Shown here: positions 17,917-26,945 of the stretch, piece by piece
Layout: each line of letters starts with the position of its first letter
Position numbering within the stretch: the first letter of the stretch is position 1
Assembly (NCBI RefSeq): GCF_001750165.1
Contig: NZ_CP015411.1
Span: 1,578,001 to 1,642,000 of the forward strand
Direction of reading: 5' to 3'
DNA: 64,000 nt
Source: Pseudoalteromonas luteoviolacea
GTDB taxonomy: Bacteria > Pseudomonadota > Gammaproteobacteria > Enterobacterales > Alteromonadaceae
Position numbers and translations under genes: made by a program
Notes under the pieces: generated by a model
Database searches by the model: none
What the model was told of the DNA's origin: nothing
What the model saw: only the letters and a program-made list of their open reading frames with translations

Positions 17917-18015
17917 ATAAGGAGGGGATGTGAAGAGGAGCTTGGGCAATGCGGCCCTAAACTTACCGCTTATTTCAGAGATTTAGATAACAATACACGC
18001 ATATTTGGGGATTGA
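17917..18015 (+). pseudogene. C-terminal fragment of a VOC-family gene
   Basis: In one frame, codons from about 17926 to the TGA at 18013 read GCEEELGQCGPKLTAYFRDL and then DNNTRIFGD. This matches the last ~30 residues of the intact VOC protein at 7719-8081 (CEGEPKQRGPKFSAYVRDL, then DDNKLVFGD). The stop is at the same point. Upstream the frame is closed by a TGA at 17914, so only the tail of the gene survives. It is a remnant of a duplicated or related gene, not a functional one. Confidence 0.6.
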
Positions 18016-18088
18016 TGGAAGCTGGTGGTGCGATGAACATTAAAGCAAGCGCCATGTTGTGGCACATGACGATTGCTTAAAGGTAAAG

Positions 18089-19441
18089 TTAAAGCATCGC
18101 TTTTACTTTTTCTGCAAGCGCAAGCTGTTCAACTGCTAGGTCGGGTTGAACAGGCGTCATTTGTTGATTACCGCTTGGACGGGTAAGAATAAAACGAGGT
18201 GAAATCATCTGAAGCTGACTGTGAGTTAAATGCTTAAATTGAATGCCACCACTTTGTGTGCTTCGGCCACCAGTTGGCCTACCAATCAGCTGAGCAAACT
18301 GGTGATCTTGCACAGTATTAGCAAAGACGATTGACGATGAGTAAGTACCCGTGCCAATTAGCAATGACGTTTTGCCATGATAGAAATTAGGTAAGTGTGT
18401 TTCAGGTTCGATTAAACGGGTGTTTTCGCCTTGTTCAATAGCACCAACGAGTTGGCCTGGATCTCTGTATTTTAGCAGCACTTTTGAACGGTAAGTTGAA
18501 AAGTGGCGATACGGCTTATCGGCGATGTAGCGCATAATACCTGCCATCCACATGTCATCGTTTCCGCCACCATTGCGGCTAATATCAATAATTAAATGAT
18601 TAATTTGTTTCTCTTTTATCTCAGTAAATACTGAGTCCATATATTTTAAAAACTGTTTGAAGTCATCCCACGCAAACGTGTTTACCTGTAGAACCGCTGT
18701 TTTATCATGGTAAGACACATTAAATTCATCTGCAAACGACGATTTTGCCAGCGCGGTTGGAATAGCGGCTTTTGCATTGAGCGTAACATGTTCTATTTTA
18801 TTGTTTTGTTGAAACGCGATTTTAAACGACGCTTGTGGACCAAACGTCATATAATACAATCGGTTAAATTGGCTTTGTAATACATTTTTGCGAAATGCGA
18901 GTGTATCACCATGGGTATTCACGAGTAATTGCTTTAACAGTGCCTCTGCATTTGTGCCATTAATAGATTGTATTTTTGCGCCTTTATATTTGCTACTTTG
19001 TTCGCCCAGATCGCGGGCTATGTATAGACCATCATCTTTGATGCTCACTTCGAAAGGGAATAGGGTTACGCCTTGGGCTACCCATTCCCTCCACTGTGAA
19101 GATGAACCATGACCCACTTTTAAATGCCCATCAGCAAGCATTGAATTAAGTGGTGCTATTTTTTGCCAAAAAGTCATTGCAGTCATTGGCGCGTTCAGCT
19201 CGGTTTTTATTTGTGAGACAGCGTCGTAGAACTTATCTACATCGTGCACACTATGTGATAAATCTGGATGAGTTTGGTGCAACCAATTGAACCATTGATC
19301 AAAATCTTCGCTGGCTTGTTTTGCCGAGAGGGTATGTTGCAAAGCTTGTGGCGTGTGACTACTTGCCAGGGTATTTGCCGAAATAATACTGATACATGAA
19401 GCAGCTGTAATTGCGCATATGATTCTTAAAGCTCTGATCAT
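18089..19441 (-). CDS. S41-family (C-terminal processing type) peptidase, exported
   Basis: A 450-residue protein with signal peptide (residues 1-27). The S41 peptidase core lies at ~250-420 with LIIDISRNGGGND (substrate-binding strand) and the nucleophile region GTGTYSSSIVFANTVQD. The serine in TYSSS aligns with the family's catalytic Ser, and a Lys or Glu partner should lie downstream. Residues ~110-200 may be a degenerate PDZ-like region (YKGAKIQSINGTNAEAL). Such stand-alone periplasmic S41 enzymes degrade peptides or misfolded proteins. The start at 19441 is chosen because it has an AAAGGA site and begins the signal peptide; a longer frame to 19498 adds an unlikely polar extension. Confidence 0.82.
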   Translation of the reverse strand: MIRALRIICAITAASCISIISANTLASSHTPQALQHTLSAKQASEDFDQWFNWLHQTHPDLSHSVHDVDKFYDAVSQIKTELNAPMTAMTFWQKIAPLNSMLADGHLKVGHGSSSQWREWVAQGVTLFPFEVSIKDDGLYIARDLGEQSSKYKGAKIQSINGTNAEALLKQLLVNTHGDTLAFRKNVLQSQFNRLYYMTFGPQASFKIAFQQNNKIEHVTLNAKAAIPTALAKSSFADEFNVSYHDKTAVLQVNTFAWDDFKQFLKYMDSVFTEIKEKQINHLIIDISRNGGGNDDMWMAGIMRYIADKPYRHFSTYRSKVLLKYRDPGQLVGAIEQGENTRLIEPETHLPNFYHGKTSLLIGTGTYSSSIVFANTVQDHQFAQLIGRPTGGRSTQSGGIQFKHLTHSQLQMISPRFILTRPSGNQQMTPVQPDLAVEQLALAEKVKAML

Positions 19442-19660
19442 TGAGTTGTTATTCCTTTTATTCTTATTTATGTCTTGTTTGACGCACCATAATAACAAAA
19501 GGTTTAAATGTATTTGAGCTATTAGAATAATAATTTTTTAACTTTGATGATGGCTAAGTATTTAAACTAAAAACTGAGGCTCGCTATGGCCTTAGTTATG
19601 CAACCATACCTCACTGCTACGCATATTGTCTTTTGGCTCAAATAAATATGATACCCATTT

Positions 19661-19810
19661 TTGAATAGTCCAAGGCATCCAAAAAAAGTATTGGATTTAT
19701 ATCTGTTTGAGTCACATCAGCAAGTTAGTGACATTACAGAAGAATGGTTAGATATTTATAATTATGAATGGCCTCACGATGCACTAGGAGAGCAAACTCC
19801 AATGAGCTGT
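19661..19810 (+). mobile_element. Remnant of an IS3-family transposase (OrfB C-terminus)
   Basis: Codons from ~19682 read VLDLYLFESHQQVSDITEEW, followed by LDIYNYEWPHDALGEQTPMS. This is the conserved C-terminal stretch of IS3-group integrases, with the YN-RPH-ALG motif (here W replaces R). The rest of the rve domain, OrfA and terminal repeats are missing, and the frame continues into unrelated codons to 19894. It is a dead fragment that marks past insertion at the edge of an island-like region. The flanking ~270 bp on each side hold no gene that I can support. Confidence 0.75.
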
Positions 19811-20083
19811 ACTAAAACTGAGGCAGTTACATTATGTAGAGACGGCATAATTCTACTAATGAACTTTACTAAAGCTGGGGTAGTTACACATTAACACCCC
19901 AATTTCAACGCAGCTTGTAAAAGCTATGCGGTTAGTCATGTCTAAAATCCCTGAAAAAATAACAACCTCAAAGTAAAGTAACTCTATAGCTTAAGTGAAT
20001 GAAGCACTTTTGAGTGGTTTGTTTATGTTTTGAAATTCACCGTGGGGAGTTGTGGTACAAATAGAAGTGGGTGTCATTTTTAA

Positions 20084-20902
20084 CACGATTTATTAATCGA
20101 AAGTTTACAAAGCATATGCGCATTATGGTGCATCGACACAACCGCATCAAAAAGGGCTTATGGAAATCTACGTATACCAGGCTCTGTTCATGGGCGAACG
20201 GGTTTACAAGCAAGGTTTTTTGGCGGTGGTCCAAAGTACCAATTTGAAGAGCTACTGAACTATCTCAATTTGGAGTCATTAAGAGATAGCTTGAGACTAG
20301 AAAAAGAATTGAGAGTTGTTAGGTTGCCAAATGAACCTAAAAGCAATAAGCCTAAACAACAAACTCAAAGGCGTTACGGTCACAACATTAAGGATTGGTG
20401 GCTAAAATGTATAAACACCATTCAAATTCATTTTCGTAAGCAAGGCAAGGTTCCTAAAAGCAAACGTGATAAAACAGCATTCATTCTGTTTGTTGCCTTG
20501 CAACATTTAAATAAAGACTCTGCTTTTGAAAAGCTGGTAAAAATAAATGGTGAGCTGATAGGCTTTTCACTCGAAGAGTTAGACGGACTGACAAAAACGG
20601 CAAAAAGCACTTTCTACAAATACAAAAAAGAAACACTAGCTGAATACCTAGAAGACTTACTTGACTACTGTCCTGAATACTTGTTTACAAAGCCCAAAGT
20701 TAAGTTATCAAGTGATGAAATAAAGCAAAGGCAGAAAAAAGCGGCCAAAGATACTGCTATTAAGAAGAGAAATAGCTCTCGAGAGCTCGTGCGAGAAGCT
20801 TTTAATGAATTGATCAATGAAACAGGCAAAAAGCCAACTCAGAGGCAAGTTGCCGAGAGGGCTGGGTTAGGATTACGAACTGTGAAAAGGTATTGGTGTT
20901 AA
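20084..20902 (+). pseudogene. 5'-truncated plasmid/phage-like protein with C-terminal helix-turn-helix
   Basis: Open from just after a TAA at 20081. The protein-like reading starts well before the first usable start codon (a TTG at 20270): RAYGNLRIPGSVHGRTGLQA, then RFFGGGPKYQFEELLNYL, precede it in frame. The first part may belong to a replication or primase-type protein (the LRIPGSVH segment), but this is a weak guess. From ~20340 the chain is Lys/Gln-rich and basic. It holds two helix-turn-helix-like segments, one around KSTFYKYKKETLAEYL and one at the end (PTQRQVAERAGLGLRTVKRYW). I infer a DNA-binding protein that lost its 5' end. It converges with the gene at 20910. Confidence 0.5.
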
Positions 20903-20909
20903 ATACAGG

Positions 20910-21980
20910 CTAAGAGCTTTCTTCATATCGGATTGAAAGTAGTCTCTGTGCTAACACTGCTAGTCTAGATTTTTTTAAGGCTAATGAATCTTGTCGACTA
21001 AGAGTGTTGAATTCTTCAGTGGGTGGATATTGAGATATTAGAGGTTCAAGATCCTTATATGATGAACCTGAGGGCCTTAGACCTACCTTTGGTATATTCA
21101 ATGTAGAATAAGAATTTGTGTTGATTAGTTTTTTTATGCTAGTGATTTCGGCAAAGCAAACCTCCTGTAAAATAAGGCCAATAGTTGGGTCAGAAGAAGC
21201 AATCCATGAGAAATCGTTGATCGAGTCGTCAAAGCTATAGAATATTTCCGTTGTCGCCATGAAAAGAGCTATATCTCTTGCTACATTATTTAAACTTTTT
21301 ATCTCTTCTTGAAGGCTTGCTCTATAAGCCATATCACTTTGAATCTTTTTATAAAACTCTCGACGATACAAATGCTTATTTTCCTTTACATGGAAAAAGA
21401 CTAGAACGGTATGGAAAATGAAGCTAAAAATTGGCAAATGATTGTATTTAATAAGCTCTGAAAGTTCTATGACGTGCTTTTTTAGTCCGGTCTTCCTATT
21501 GTAGATATACTTTGCCACGATCAACCAATTTTGCAGTGTTTCAATATTTTGAGAAATGCCTGGTAACACATTCGTTACTAGACGTATGAAGGCTTGCCTA
21601 TCTTGCCTTGGAACGCTTAAGTTAAAGTTTTGCTCAAGGGAGTCGTAGTATTCTTGTATTGCATCAATCGGTTTGCTGTGGTTCAAAAATAGTTCGGCAG
21701 CAGCAAATATGTGAGATATTTCAGCTTGCATGTGACCTGCTTGTGTAAGCAAAGGCACAATTACATCTCTATTTGAGTTTTTCCTTATATTACTGAAAAT
21801 ATTTGAGTCAAGAAGGATCTTGTTTTTTAGTTGGATATGCTTGTTAAATTCAAAAATGGGGTAACCATAGAACGGGGTGCCTAAATATACAGTTTTATCA
21901 CTTTCAAATTGTAACAACTGTTTAAAAGGCAGACTTTCACAGAGTTTAAATTCCAATTTATTTGTCACTTCGTTACTCAT
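20910..21980 (-). CDS. Orphan protein of 356 residues in a tRNA-proximal island
   Basis: Soluble protein, Leu/Ile/Lys/Asn-rich, with lower G+C than the neighbouring housekeeping genes. The segment around residues 55-95 (ILLDSNIFSNIRKN, then AAAELFLNH) resembles the entry of a PIN-like nuclease fold, with an Asp after a hydrophobic strand. The other PIN acidic residues are not obvious, so this is only a hint. There are one or two hydrophobic stretches near 195-215. An AAAGGAA site lies ~11 bases before the ATG. It lies between tRNA-Pro and a truncated HTH gene, which suggests horizontal origin. Function unknown. Confidence 0.55.
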   Translation of the reverse strand: MSNEVTNKLEFKLCESLPFKQLLQFESDKTVYLGTPFYGYPIFEFNKHIQLKNKILLDSNIFSNIRKNSNRDVIVPLLTQAGHMQAEISHIFAAAELFLNHSKPIDAIQEYYDSLEQNFNLSVPRQDRQAFIRLVTNVLPGISQNIETLQNWLIVAKYIYNRKTGLKKHVIELSELIKYNHLPIFSFIFHTVLVFFHVKENKHLYRREFYKKIQSDMAYRASLQEEIKSLNNVARDIALFMATTEIFYSFDDSINDFSWIASSDPTIGLILQEVCFAEITSIKKLINTNSYSTLNIPKVGLRPSGSSYKDLEPLISQYPPTEEFNTLSRQDSLALKKSRLAVLAQRLLSIRYEESS

Positions 21981-22271
21981 CTCAGAAATATTTCCTTTGC
22001 ATACATCGTAGAGTGTTATAGCTCCTACTTTATCAACAGCCCATCTAGTATGTGAAGACCCAGTTAGAGATTACTGCGTGAAGTAAAGTGCCATTAGCTG
22101 TCTTCCTATATATCCCCCCCACAGCACCAGAACCAAGCCAAAAAAAGAGAAAATAATTTTAGATAAATATGGTGCGATAAATGTGCGATATAGAGTTTGA
22201 TATTGCTGATGCTTAGTGCGAAAAATAAGAAGAGAAAATAATATAAATAATTGAATAGGGTAAGGAAAAGC

Positions 22272-22348
22272 TGGTCGGCATAGCAGGATTTGAACCTGCG
22301 ACCCCTGACACCCCATGACAGTGCGCTACCAAGCTGCGCTATATGCCG
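22272..22348 (-). tRNA. proL: tRNA-Pro (anticodon GGG)
   Basis: A 77-nt cloverleaf on the minus strand with the acceptor stem CGGCATA/TATGCCG, discriminator A and encoded CCA. The D-arm AGCGCAGCTTGGTAGCGC and the T-arm with GGTTCAAATCC are canonical. The anticodon loop ATGGGGT gives GGG, and the anticodon stem has the same central T-T mismatch as the enterobacterial proL. The T-arm end of the gene faces the island-like region 19.5-22.0 kb, consistent with a phage or island attachment site. Confidence 0.95.
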
Positions 22349-22678
22349 ACTTGGTTGTCACTATAATGATTTTATTTTAAAAGGCAATAACTAATTGGTT
22401 TGTTTGGACATTAAATGGTCATAAAGCCGTTTTTAAATGCTGAGTGGTGTATTTTACCCTGTTAAATTGGGCCAATGAGGTGTTTTTCGCTTAGGGTTTG
22501 TCGTACTTATGAGTACGGTATCTGTGGCGTATTTTTTAAGATATAATATTATTAATATATTGATTTAACTAAATAAAAATAACTTTTTCGTATGTCAAAA
22601 AGGGGGGCGCTTTGTTAGCATAATTGCGAGGGTTGCAATGATGCGGCCTCATACCTAGTAAAACATAAGGAAAAGTAA
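22349..22678 (+). promoter_or_regulatory. AT-rich upstream region of the secreted fibrinogen-like gene
   Basis: About 330 bp with no gene between the divergent tRNA and the 22679 gene. The part at 22530-22590 is almost only A and T and is a likely promoter zone. A TAAGGAAAAG ribosome site precedes the ATG at 22679. Confidence 0.35.
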
Positions 22679-24058
22679 ATGTTTAAACTTGCTCTACTGT
22701 CAGCAGCCGTATTCGCTGCAAGTTCTGTAAACGCTGTTGTTTTGGTTGAAAATACAGTCAGTCATAATGATGTGCTGGTGCCAGCAACATCCAATGAGGT
22801 GGTGGTAACAGGTGTTGCCAGCAATTTACATGCAGATCCAGGTGCTGTTGCACTGAAAAAGAACCCTGACGGCTCGTTTAGCTTAAGTTATAAAGAGTGG
22901 GAGTATTTAGATGGTACGCATACCAACGAAACCATCTCGACGCTTACATTAGGGGCTGGTATCCACACTATGGCCGATGGGTCAATCTGGGAAGTGGGTG
23001 TACTTGATATGAGTACTGCGAGTCAAACGTTTGAATTTTCTCAGCAGTATGATCAAGTACCCTATTTATTTCTAAGCCCGCAATCTGATAACAGTGGTTT
23101 TGCATACGTTGCCAGAGCGAATAATGTTAACCAGATCGGTTTTGACGCTAAAATTCAATATCAAGAATTACAAACAACTGGAAATACTCGTGTTTCCCAA
23201 AAAGTTGCTTATTTGGCTGTTTACGCGCCGAGTAAAACGGGTCAGTTGGACTCAGGGCAAACTTACAACTTAAATCAAGCTAAAGTTAACGAGCAGACAA
23301 TTAAGTTTGAAAACCATGAGCTGTTTTTACAAGAAGAGCAGTCAAAAGATGCTGAACTCACTCATATGCATGAAGTGATCAACATGCTAGATATCGACGG
23401 TCATTTATTTGCGCAAGATATTACGACCACTGGTGGTGATACAGTAACTATTCGTGCAAACAAAAATATTCAACCGGCGTCAGGTAGCGCAAGTTGTAAA
23501 ATGATCTTAGAGAAAAACCCAGATGCATTGTCCGGCTATTATACGTTGGATCCTGACGGGGTAGGTGGTCTGGCTGAATTTACTACTTTCTGTGATATGG
23601 AAAATCAAGGTGGTGGCTGGACATTAATGGCCATTCGCTATGTGCCGGGTAAAGAGTACAGCAGTGCAAATAACTATGAGTCACATTATACCGAGACGCA
23701 AAATATCACTTCGTTTGTGGATAATTTCCATTTGACTGATCCACAGTGGTTCCATTTCAAGAATAATAGCCAAGAGATGATGCTGACTATGCGTGATGCA
23801 GGCTATTATGGCATTGCTGATATCTCTAAATTCGAAAGCGCCAACTGTGTTCCACTGCAAGACACGCTTGGCTTAAATCACGGTTTAACAGGGGAAAGCA
23901 TATTCAGACTTTATTGGTTTGAAGATGGGGTTTGTGATGGTAAAGGTGGTAATTTCTCCATGCTTAACTATGCGAATATTTATGGTGGAACGTACTTTAA
24001 ATCGACCAATATTGGTTCGAAAATAGTCGGTGGTACAACTTATATCTTTGTAAGATAA
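22679..24058 (+). CDS. Secreted H-lectin-like plus fibrinogen-like domain protein
   Basis: A 459-residue exported protein; the signal peptide ends near VNA (residue 19). Residues ~45-255 are homologous to the C-terminal domain of the protein at 14633-16294 (KEWEYLDGTHTNE, TMADGSIWEVG, EEQSKDAELTH, TTGGDTVTI). Residues ~268-459 read as a bacterial fibrinogen-related domain: SCKMILEKNPDALSGYYTLD, FTTFCDMENQGGGWTLM, and a cysteine-bearing stretch FEDGVCDGKGG near the end. Fibrinogen-like domains are known to bind sugars or acetylated groups. The whole looks like a secreted two-lectin adhesin; the ligand is unknown. A strong terminator follows. Confidence 0.78.
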   Translation: MFKLALLSAAVFAASSVNAVVLVENTVSHNDVLVPATSNEVVVTGVASNLHADPGAVALKKNPDGSFSLSYKEWEYLDGTHTNETISTLTLGAGIHTMADGSIWEVGVLDMSTASQTFEFSQQYDQVPYLFLSPQSDNSGFAYVARANNVNQIGFDAKIQYQELQTTGNTRVSQKVAYLAVYAPSKTGQLDSGQTYNLNQAKVNEQTIKFENHELFLQEEQSKDAELTHMHEVINMLDIDGHLFAQDITTTGGDTVTIRANKNIQPASGSASCKMILEKNPDALSGYYTLDPDGVGGLAEFTTFCDMENQGGGWTLMAIRYVPGKEYSSANNYESHYTETQNITSFVDNFHLTDPQWFHFKNNSQEMMLTMRDAGYYGIADISKFESANCVPLQDTLGLNHGLTGESIFRLYWFEDGVCDGKGGNFSMLNYANIYGGTYFKSTNIGSKIVGGTTYIFVR

Positions 24059-24063
24059 TGAGT

Positions 24064-24090
24064 AAAGAGCAACCCTTTGGGTTGCTCTTT
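24064..24090 (+). terminator. Rho-independent terminator after the fibrinogen-like gene
   Basis: A perfect 12-bp stem AAAGAGCAACCC/GGGTTGCTCTTT with a TTT loop, 5 bp past the stop codon and ending in T residues. Confidence 0.93.
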
Positions 24091-24166
24091 GTATTAATAG
24101 TATTGTTCTTTAATTAATGTTGTTTGAGCGCATTATGTTAATGTTTAGTGCTTATAAGTTTTATTG

Positions 24167-25171
24167 TTAGGTTGTTAAGCAGTGGATAAGCTTTGTTTCA
24201 AGATCATCACTTAAGTGTTCACCAATGATCTCAATACGGCTTTCAATACATTCGTCTAGTTCTATTTCTGTCGTGCCATCGGCTGTTTTGTTGTAGCCAA
24301 AAATGCCATCCATGGTGATAAACACCGCCTTTAAACGTTCCGCGTCGACGCTTGTGACAAATACTCTCAGCTTATCTCGGTCAAATACTTGCTCGGGGGA
24401 AAAACGCCAGCCCACACTGACAAAGCCTTCTCCTTCATTTTGAGCTTTTAGGAAGCCATCTTCAGGGAAAGGCTCTGCGTTAATTTCTCTTTCGGGATCG
24501 GCATCATGGTGATGGTGGTGATGACAAGGCGGTTTAGCGTTATTGATGGTTTTACCGCTGAGCCATTGAGGTTCAATTTGTCCATGTGAACAAAACTCTA
24601 ATTGCTTGCTATCAAAACCTTTTTCAGTCAAAAAGAGCGCGAGGTGTGCTTTTTGTGAATCTTGGTATAAATCAAGTTTATTGCCGACCACAACATCAGC
24701 GATGGCAATTTGCTGGTTAAACGTGGCATGCTCTGTGTAGCGGGTATCTTTGAGGTTGCGTGCATCGACTAGGGTGATTACTTTTTCAAGGCTTAGTACT
24801 TGCTGGTAGTATTGATTTGACAATAATTGCAGTACTTCCAAGGGATGCCCAAGCCCTGTGGGTTCTATGAGTAAGCGATGTGGCTTGGCTTCGCTGAGCA
24901 GTTGATTGAGCGCAATTTGCATTGGCAAACCAGATGCGCAGCACATACAGCCACCGGGGACTTCTCGAATATAAACTTGTTCGTCTTTTTTGCCGTTGAG
25001 TAAATTACCATCAATACCAATCTCACCAAACTCATTGACCAAGATGGCCCACCTTTCATCCTCAGGTTTTTGCGCAAGCAGGTGCTTAATTGCGGAGGTT
25101 TTACCAACTCCCAAAAAACCTGTGATGATGTTGGTTGGAATCGCCGAGATCGGCTGATTATCACTTTGCAT
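24167..25171 (-). CDS. COG0523 (CobW/ZigA-type) metallochaperone GTPase
   Basis: G3E-family P-loop GTPase that delivers metal to client enzymes. The Walker A motif GFLGVGKTS is near residue 20. The metal-binding CxCC motif GGCMCC is near residue 75, with the preceding VNEFGEIGIDG switch region. The base-recognition motif NKLD and a histidine run (six His after PPC, ~residue 217) are present, and the CobW C-terminal domain covers ~245-334. The His run and the Zur-like palindrome 56 bp upstream of the start argue for zinc. ATG 25171 is preferred because a GGAG lies 6 bases before it; the upstream TTG has none. Genes of this type help cells during zinc shortage. Client unknown. Confidence 0.88.
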   Translation of the reverse strand: MQSDNQPISAIPTNIITGFLGVGKTSAIKHLLAQKPEDERWAILVNEFGEIGIDGNLLNGKKDEQVYIREVPGGCMCCASGLPMQIALNQLLSEAKPHRLLIEPTGLGHPLEVLQLLSNQYYQQVLSLEKVITLVDARNLKDTRYTEHATFNQQIAIADVVVGNKLDLYQDSQKAHLALFLTEKGFDSKQLEFCSHGQIEPQWLSGKTINNAKPPCHHHHHHDADPEREINAEPFPEDGFLKAQNEGEGFVSVGWRFSPEQVFDRDKLRVFVTSVDAERLKAVFITMDGIFGYNKTADGTTEIELDECIESRIEIIGEHLSDDLETKLIHCLTT

Positions 25172-25226
25172 TACATACTCCAATTTTTCACACTTGTGTG
25201 ACGGTTGCCGCGCATTATATTTGAAG

Positions 25227-25241
25227 TGTTATACTATAACA
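25227..25241. promoter_or_regulatory. Probable Zur (zinc uptake regulator) operator
   Basis: A perfect palindrome TGTTATA-C-TATAACA. It matches the core of the known gammaproteobacterial Zur box, GTTATANTATAAC flanked by purine-rich and pyrimidine-rich ends. It is located 56-70 bp upstream of the GTPase start. The match is by eye from memory of the consensus; binding is inferred. Confidence 0.75.
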
Positions 25242-25334
25242 ATTGTTGTCTTTCTAAGCATGGTGTTCACCCTGTTGTTAATGGGCTCTTACTATAATTT
25301 AGTGGATTTAACGGTTTTGAAGAGAGGGAAGAAC

Positions 25335-25364
25335 AAAAAAACGGCAGTTTAACCGCCGCTTTTT
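25335..25364 (-). terminator. Rho-independent terminator after the symporter gene
   Basis: On the minus strand a GC-rich stem (CGGCGGTT pairing with AACTGCCG, one mismatch) is followed by six T residues, 21 bp past the stop of the symporter gene. A-rich sequence on the other side may let it work in both directions. Confidence 0.82.
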
Positions 25365-25384
25365 AGATAAAAGTGATTGGCAAT

Positions 25385-26800
25385 TTACTTGCGCCAAATA
25401 CCTCTAGGCAGTGTTTTTGCTATTTCAGGTCGGCTGCTTGGATCAAACTTAGGTGTTTTACCTTCTTTAAGCTGGGCTTTGTAGTCTTTTGCAAGCCAGA
25501 TCACGATCCCCGACAACATGAATAACGCAGCAACGTTCACAATGGCCATCATACCCATTGAGATGTCAGCCAGTGTCCAAATCAAGCCAAGCTCGCCAAC
25601 AGCACCAAACATCACCATGCCTAATACACACAGGCGGAATACCATCATGGCTGTCTTGTTTTCTTGTAAGAACATTAGGTTGGTTTCAGCGTAGCTGTAA
25701 TTTGCCACAATAGATGTAAAGGCAAAGAAGAAAATAGCAACGGCAATGAAGATTGCACCCCATTCACCCACATGCTCCACAAGCGCTGCCTGTGTTAATG
25801 CAATGCCTGTTACACCTGAGTCAGGGACTAATTGGTTTGACAGTAAAACCAGGGCTGCGGTTGCACTACAGATCACAATCGTATCGACAAATACGCCGAG
25901 CATTTGCACATAACCTTGTGATGCAGGGTGATTTGGGTTTGGTGTCGCACTTGCAGCGGCGTTTGCTGCACTACCCATACCAGCTTCGTTAGAAAATAAA
26001 CCGCGCTTAATACCTTGGATCATGGCCTGCATAACGGCGTAACCTACAGCACCGCCAGCAGCTTGCTCTAAGCCAAATGCGCTGTTAATAACCTGCATGA
26101 ATACATCTGGTAGTAGCTCAAAGTTGCTAAAACAGACATACAACGCCACTAGCAAATAAGCTAACGCCATAAATGGCACAACCAGCTCAGCAAAACGTGC
26201 AATGGTTTTTAGGCCACCAAAAATGATGAATGCCGAACCAATAACAAGCACAATACCCATTACATATTTAGGTACATCAAATGCCACTTCAAATGCTGCC
26301 GCAATGGAATTTGATTGTACTGCATTGAATACTAAGCCAAAAGCAAGGATCAGACAGAGTGAGAATAAGATCCCCATCCAACGCTTGTTCAAGCCATACT
26401 GCATGTAATAAGCCGGTCCACCACGGTAGTTGCCGTCTTCGTCTTTCACTTTATAAAGCTGGGCGAGCGCACTTTCTGCAAAGCTGGTTGCCATACCAAT
26501 TAAGGCAATAAGCCACATCCAGAAAATTGCACCTGCACCACCTAAATAAAGAGCGACGGCCACACCGGCCATGTTGCCCGTGCCCACACGTGCTGCGAGT
26601 GATGTACAAAATGCCTGAAATGAAGAGATGCCTTCACCTGCGCCACTGCGACTGTTGGCCATGACTTTGACCATATGTGGGAATTGAGCAAATTGAATAA
26701 ACCCAAGTCGGATCGTAAAGAAAACACCGGCTGCGATCAGGAGGTATATAAGAATATGTCCCCACAACAGGCCGCTGATTTGGTTAAAAAACTCAGCCAT
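25385..26800 (-). CDS. Sodium:alanine/glycine symporter (AGCS family)
   Basis: A 471-residue inner-membrane transporter with about ten to twelve helices. Family signatures are present: the N-terminal FFTIRLGFIQF, SFQAFCTSLAARVGTGNMAGVA (family motif, abridged here to SFQAFCTSLAARVGTGN), FSNEAGMGSAANAAA and GGPAYYMQYGL. The family imports small neutral amino acids, mostly alanine or glycine, with sodium. The length is typical. It is a single-gene unit with its own terminator. The marine setting fits a Na+-driven carrier. The exact substrate cannot be read from the sequence. Confidence 0.93.
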   Translation of the reverse strand: MAEFFNQISGLLWGHILIYLLIAAGVFFTIRLGFIQFAQFPHMVKVMANSRSGAGEGISSFQAFCTSLAARVGTGNMAGVAVALYLGGAGAIFWMWLIALIGMATSFAESALAQLYKVKDEDGNYRGGPAYYMQYGLNKRWMGILFSLCLILAFGLVFNAVQSNSIAAAFEVAFDVPKYVMGIVLVIGSAFIIFGGLKTIARFAELVVPFMALAYLLVALYVCFSNFELLPDVFMQVINSAFGLEQAAGGAVGYAVMQAMIQGIKRGLFSNEAGMGSAANAAASATPNPNHPASQGYVQMLGVFVDTIVICSATAALVLLSNQLVPDSGVTGIALTQAALVEHVGEWGAIFIAVAIFFFAFTSIVANYSYAETNLMFLQENKTAMMVFRLCVLGMVMFGAVGELGLIWTLADISMGMMAIVNVAALFMLSGIVIWLAKDYKAQLKEGKTPKFDPSSRPEIAKTLPRGIWRK

Positions 26801-26945
26801 CGGATATCCTTCATTTAAGGTAACGAATAATTTTGAGCGCGTAACTTACCACAACTTGTTATCTATACGAAATTACTGCGTCGAATTCAGTTGTACAGTA
26901 TTGTTTGCATTTGCACTGCCTGCAAAGGTTTAAGCGCTATATTGG

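Noticed and set aside
17703..17933. A 76-codon frame in the decayed region
   Set aside because: No ribosome site or family; it runs out of frame into a VOC fragment, so it is treated as decayed DNA.
22071..22316. An 81-codon minus-strand frame with a hydrophobic stretch
   Set aside because: Its first codons are the tRNA-Pro gene read as protein; such frames are a known artefact. No ribosome site can lie in front of it.
24500..24530. Histidine-codon run in the GTPase gene as an independent repeat
   Set aside because: It encodes the metal-binding His stretch of the protein and needs no other explanation.
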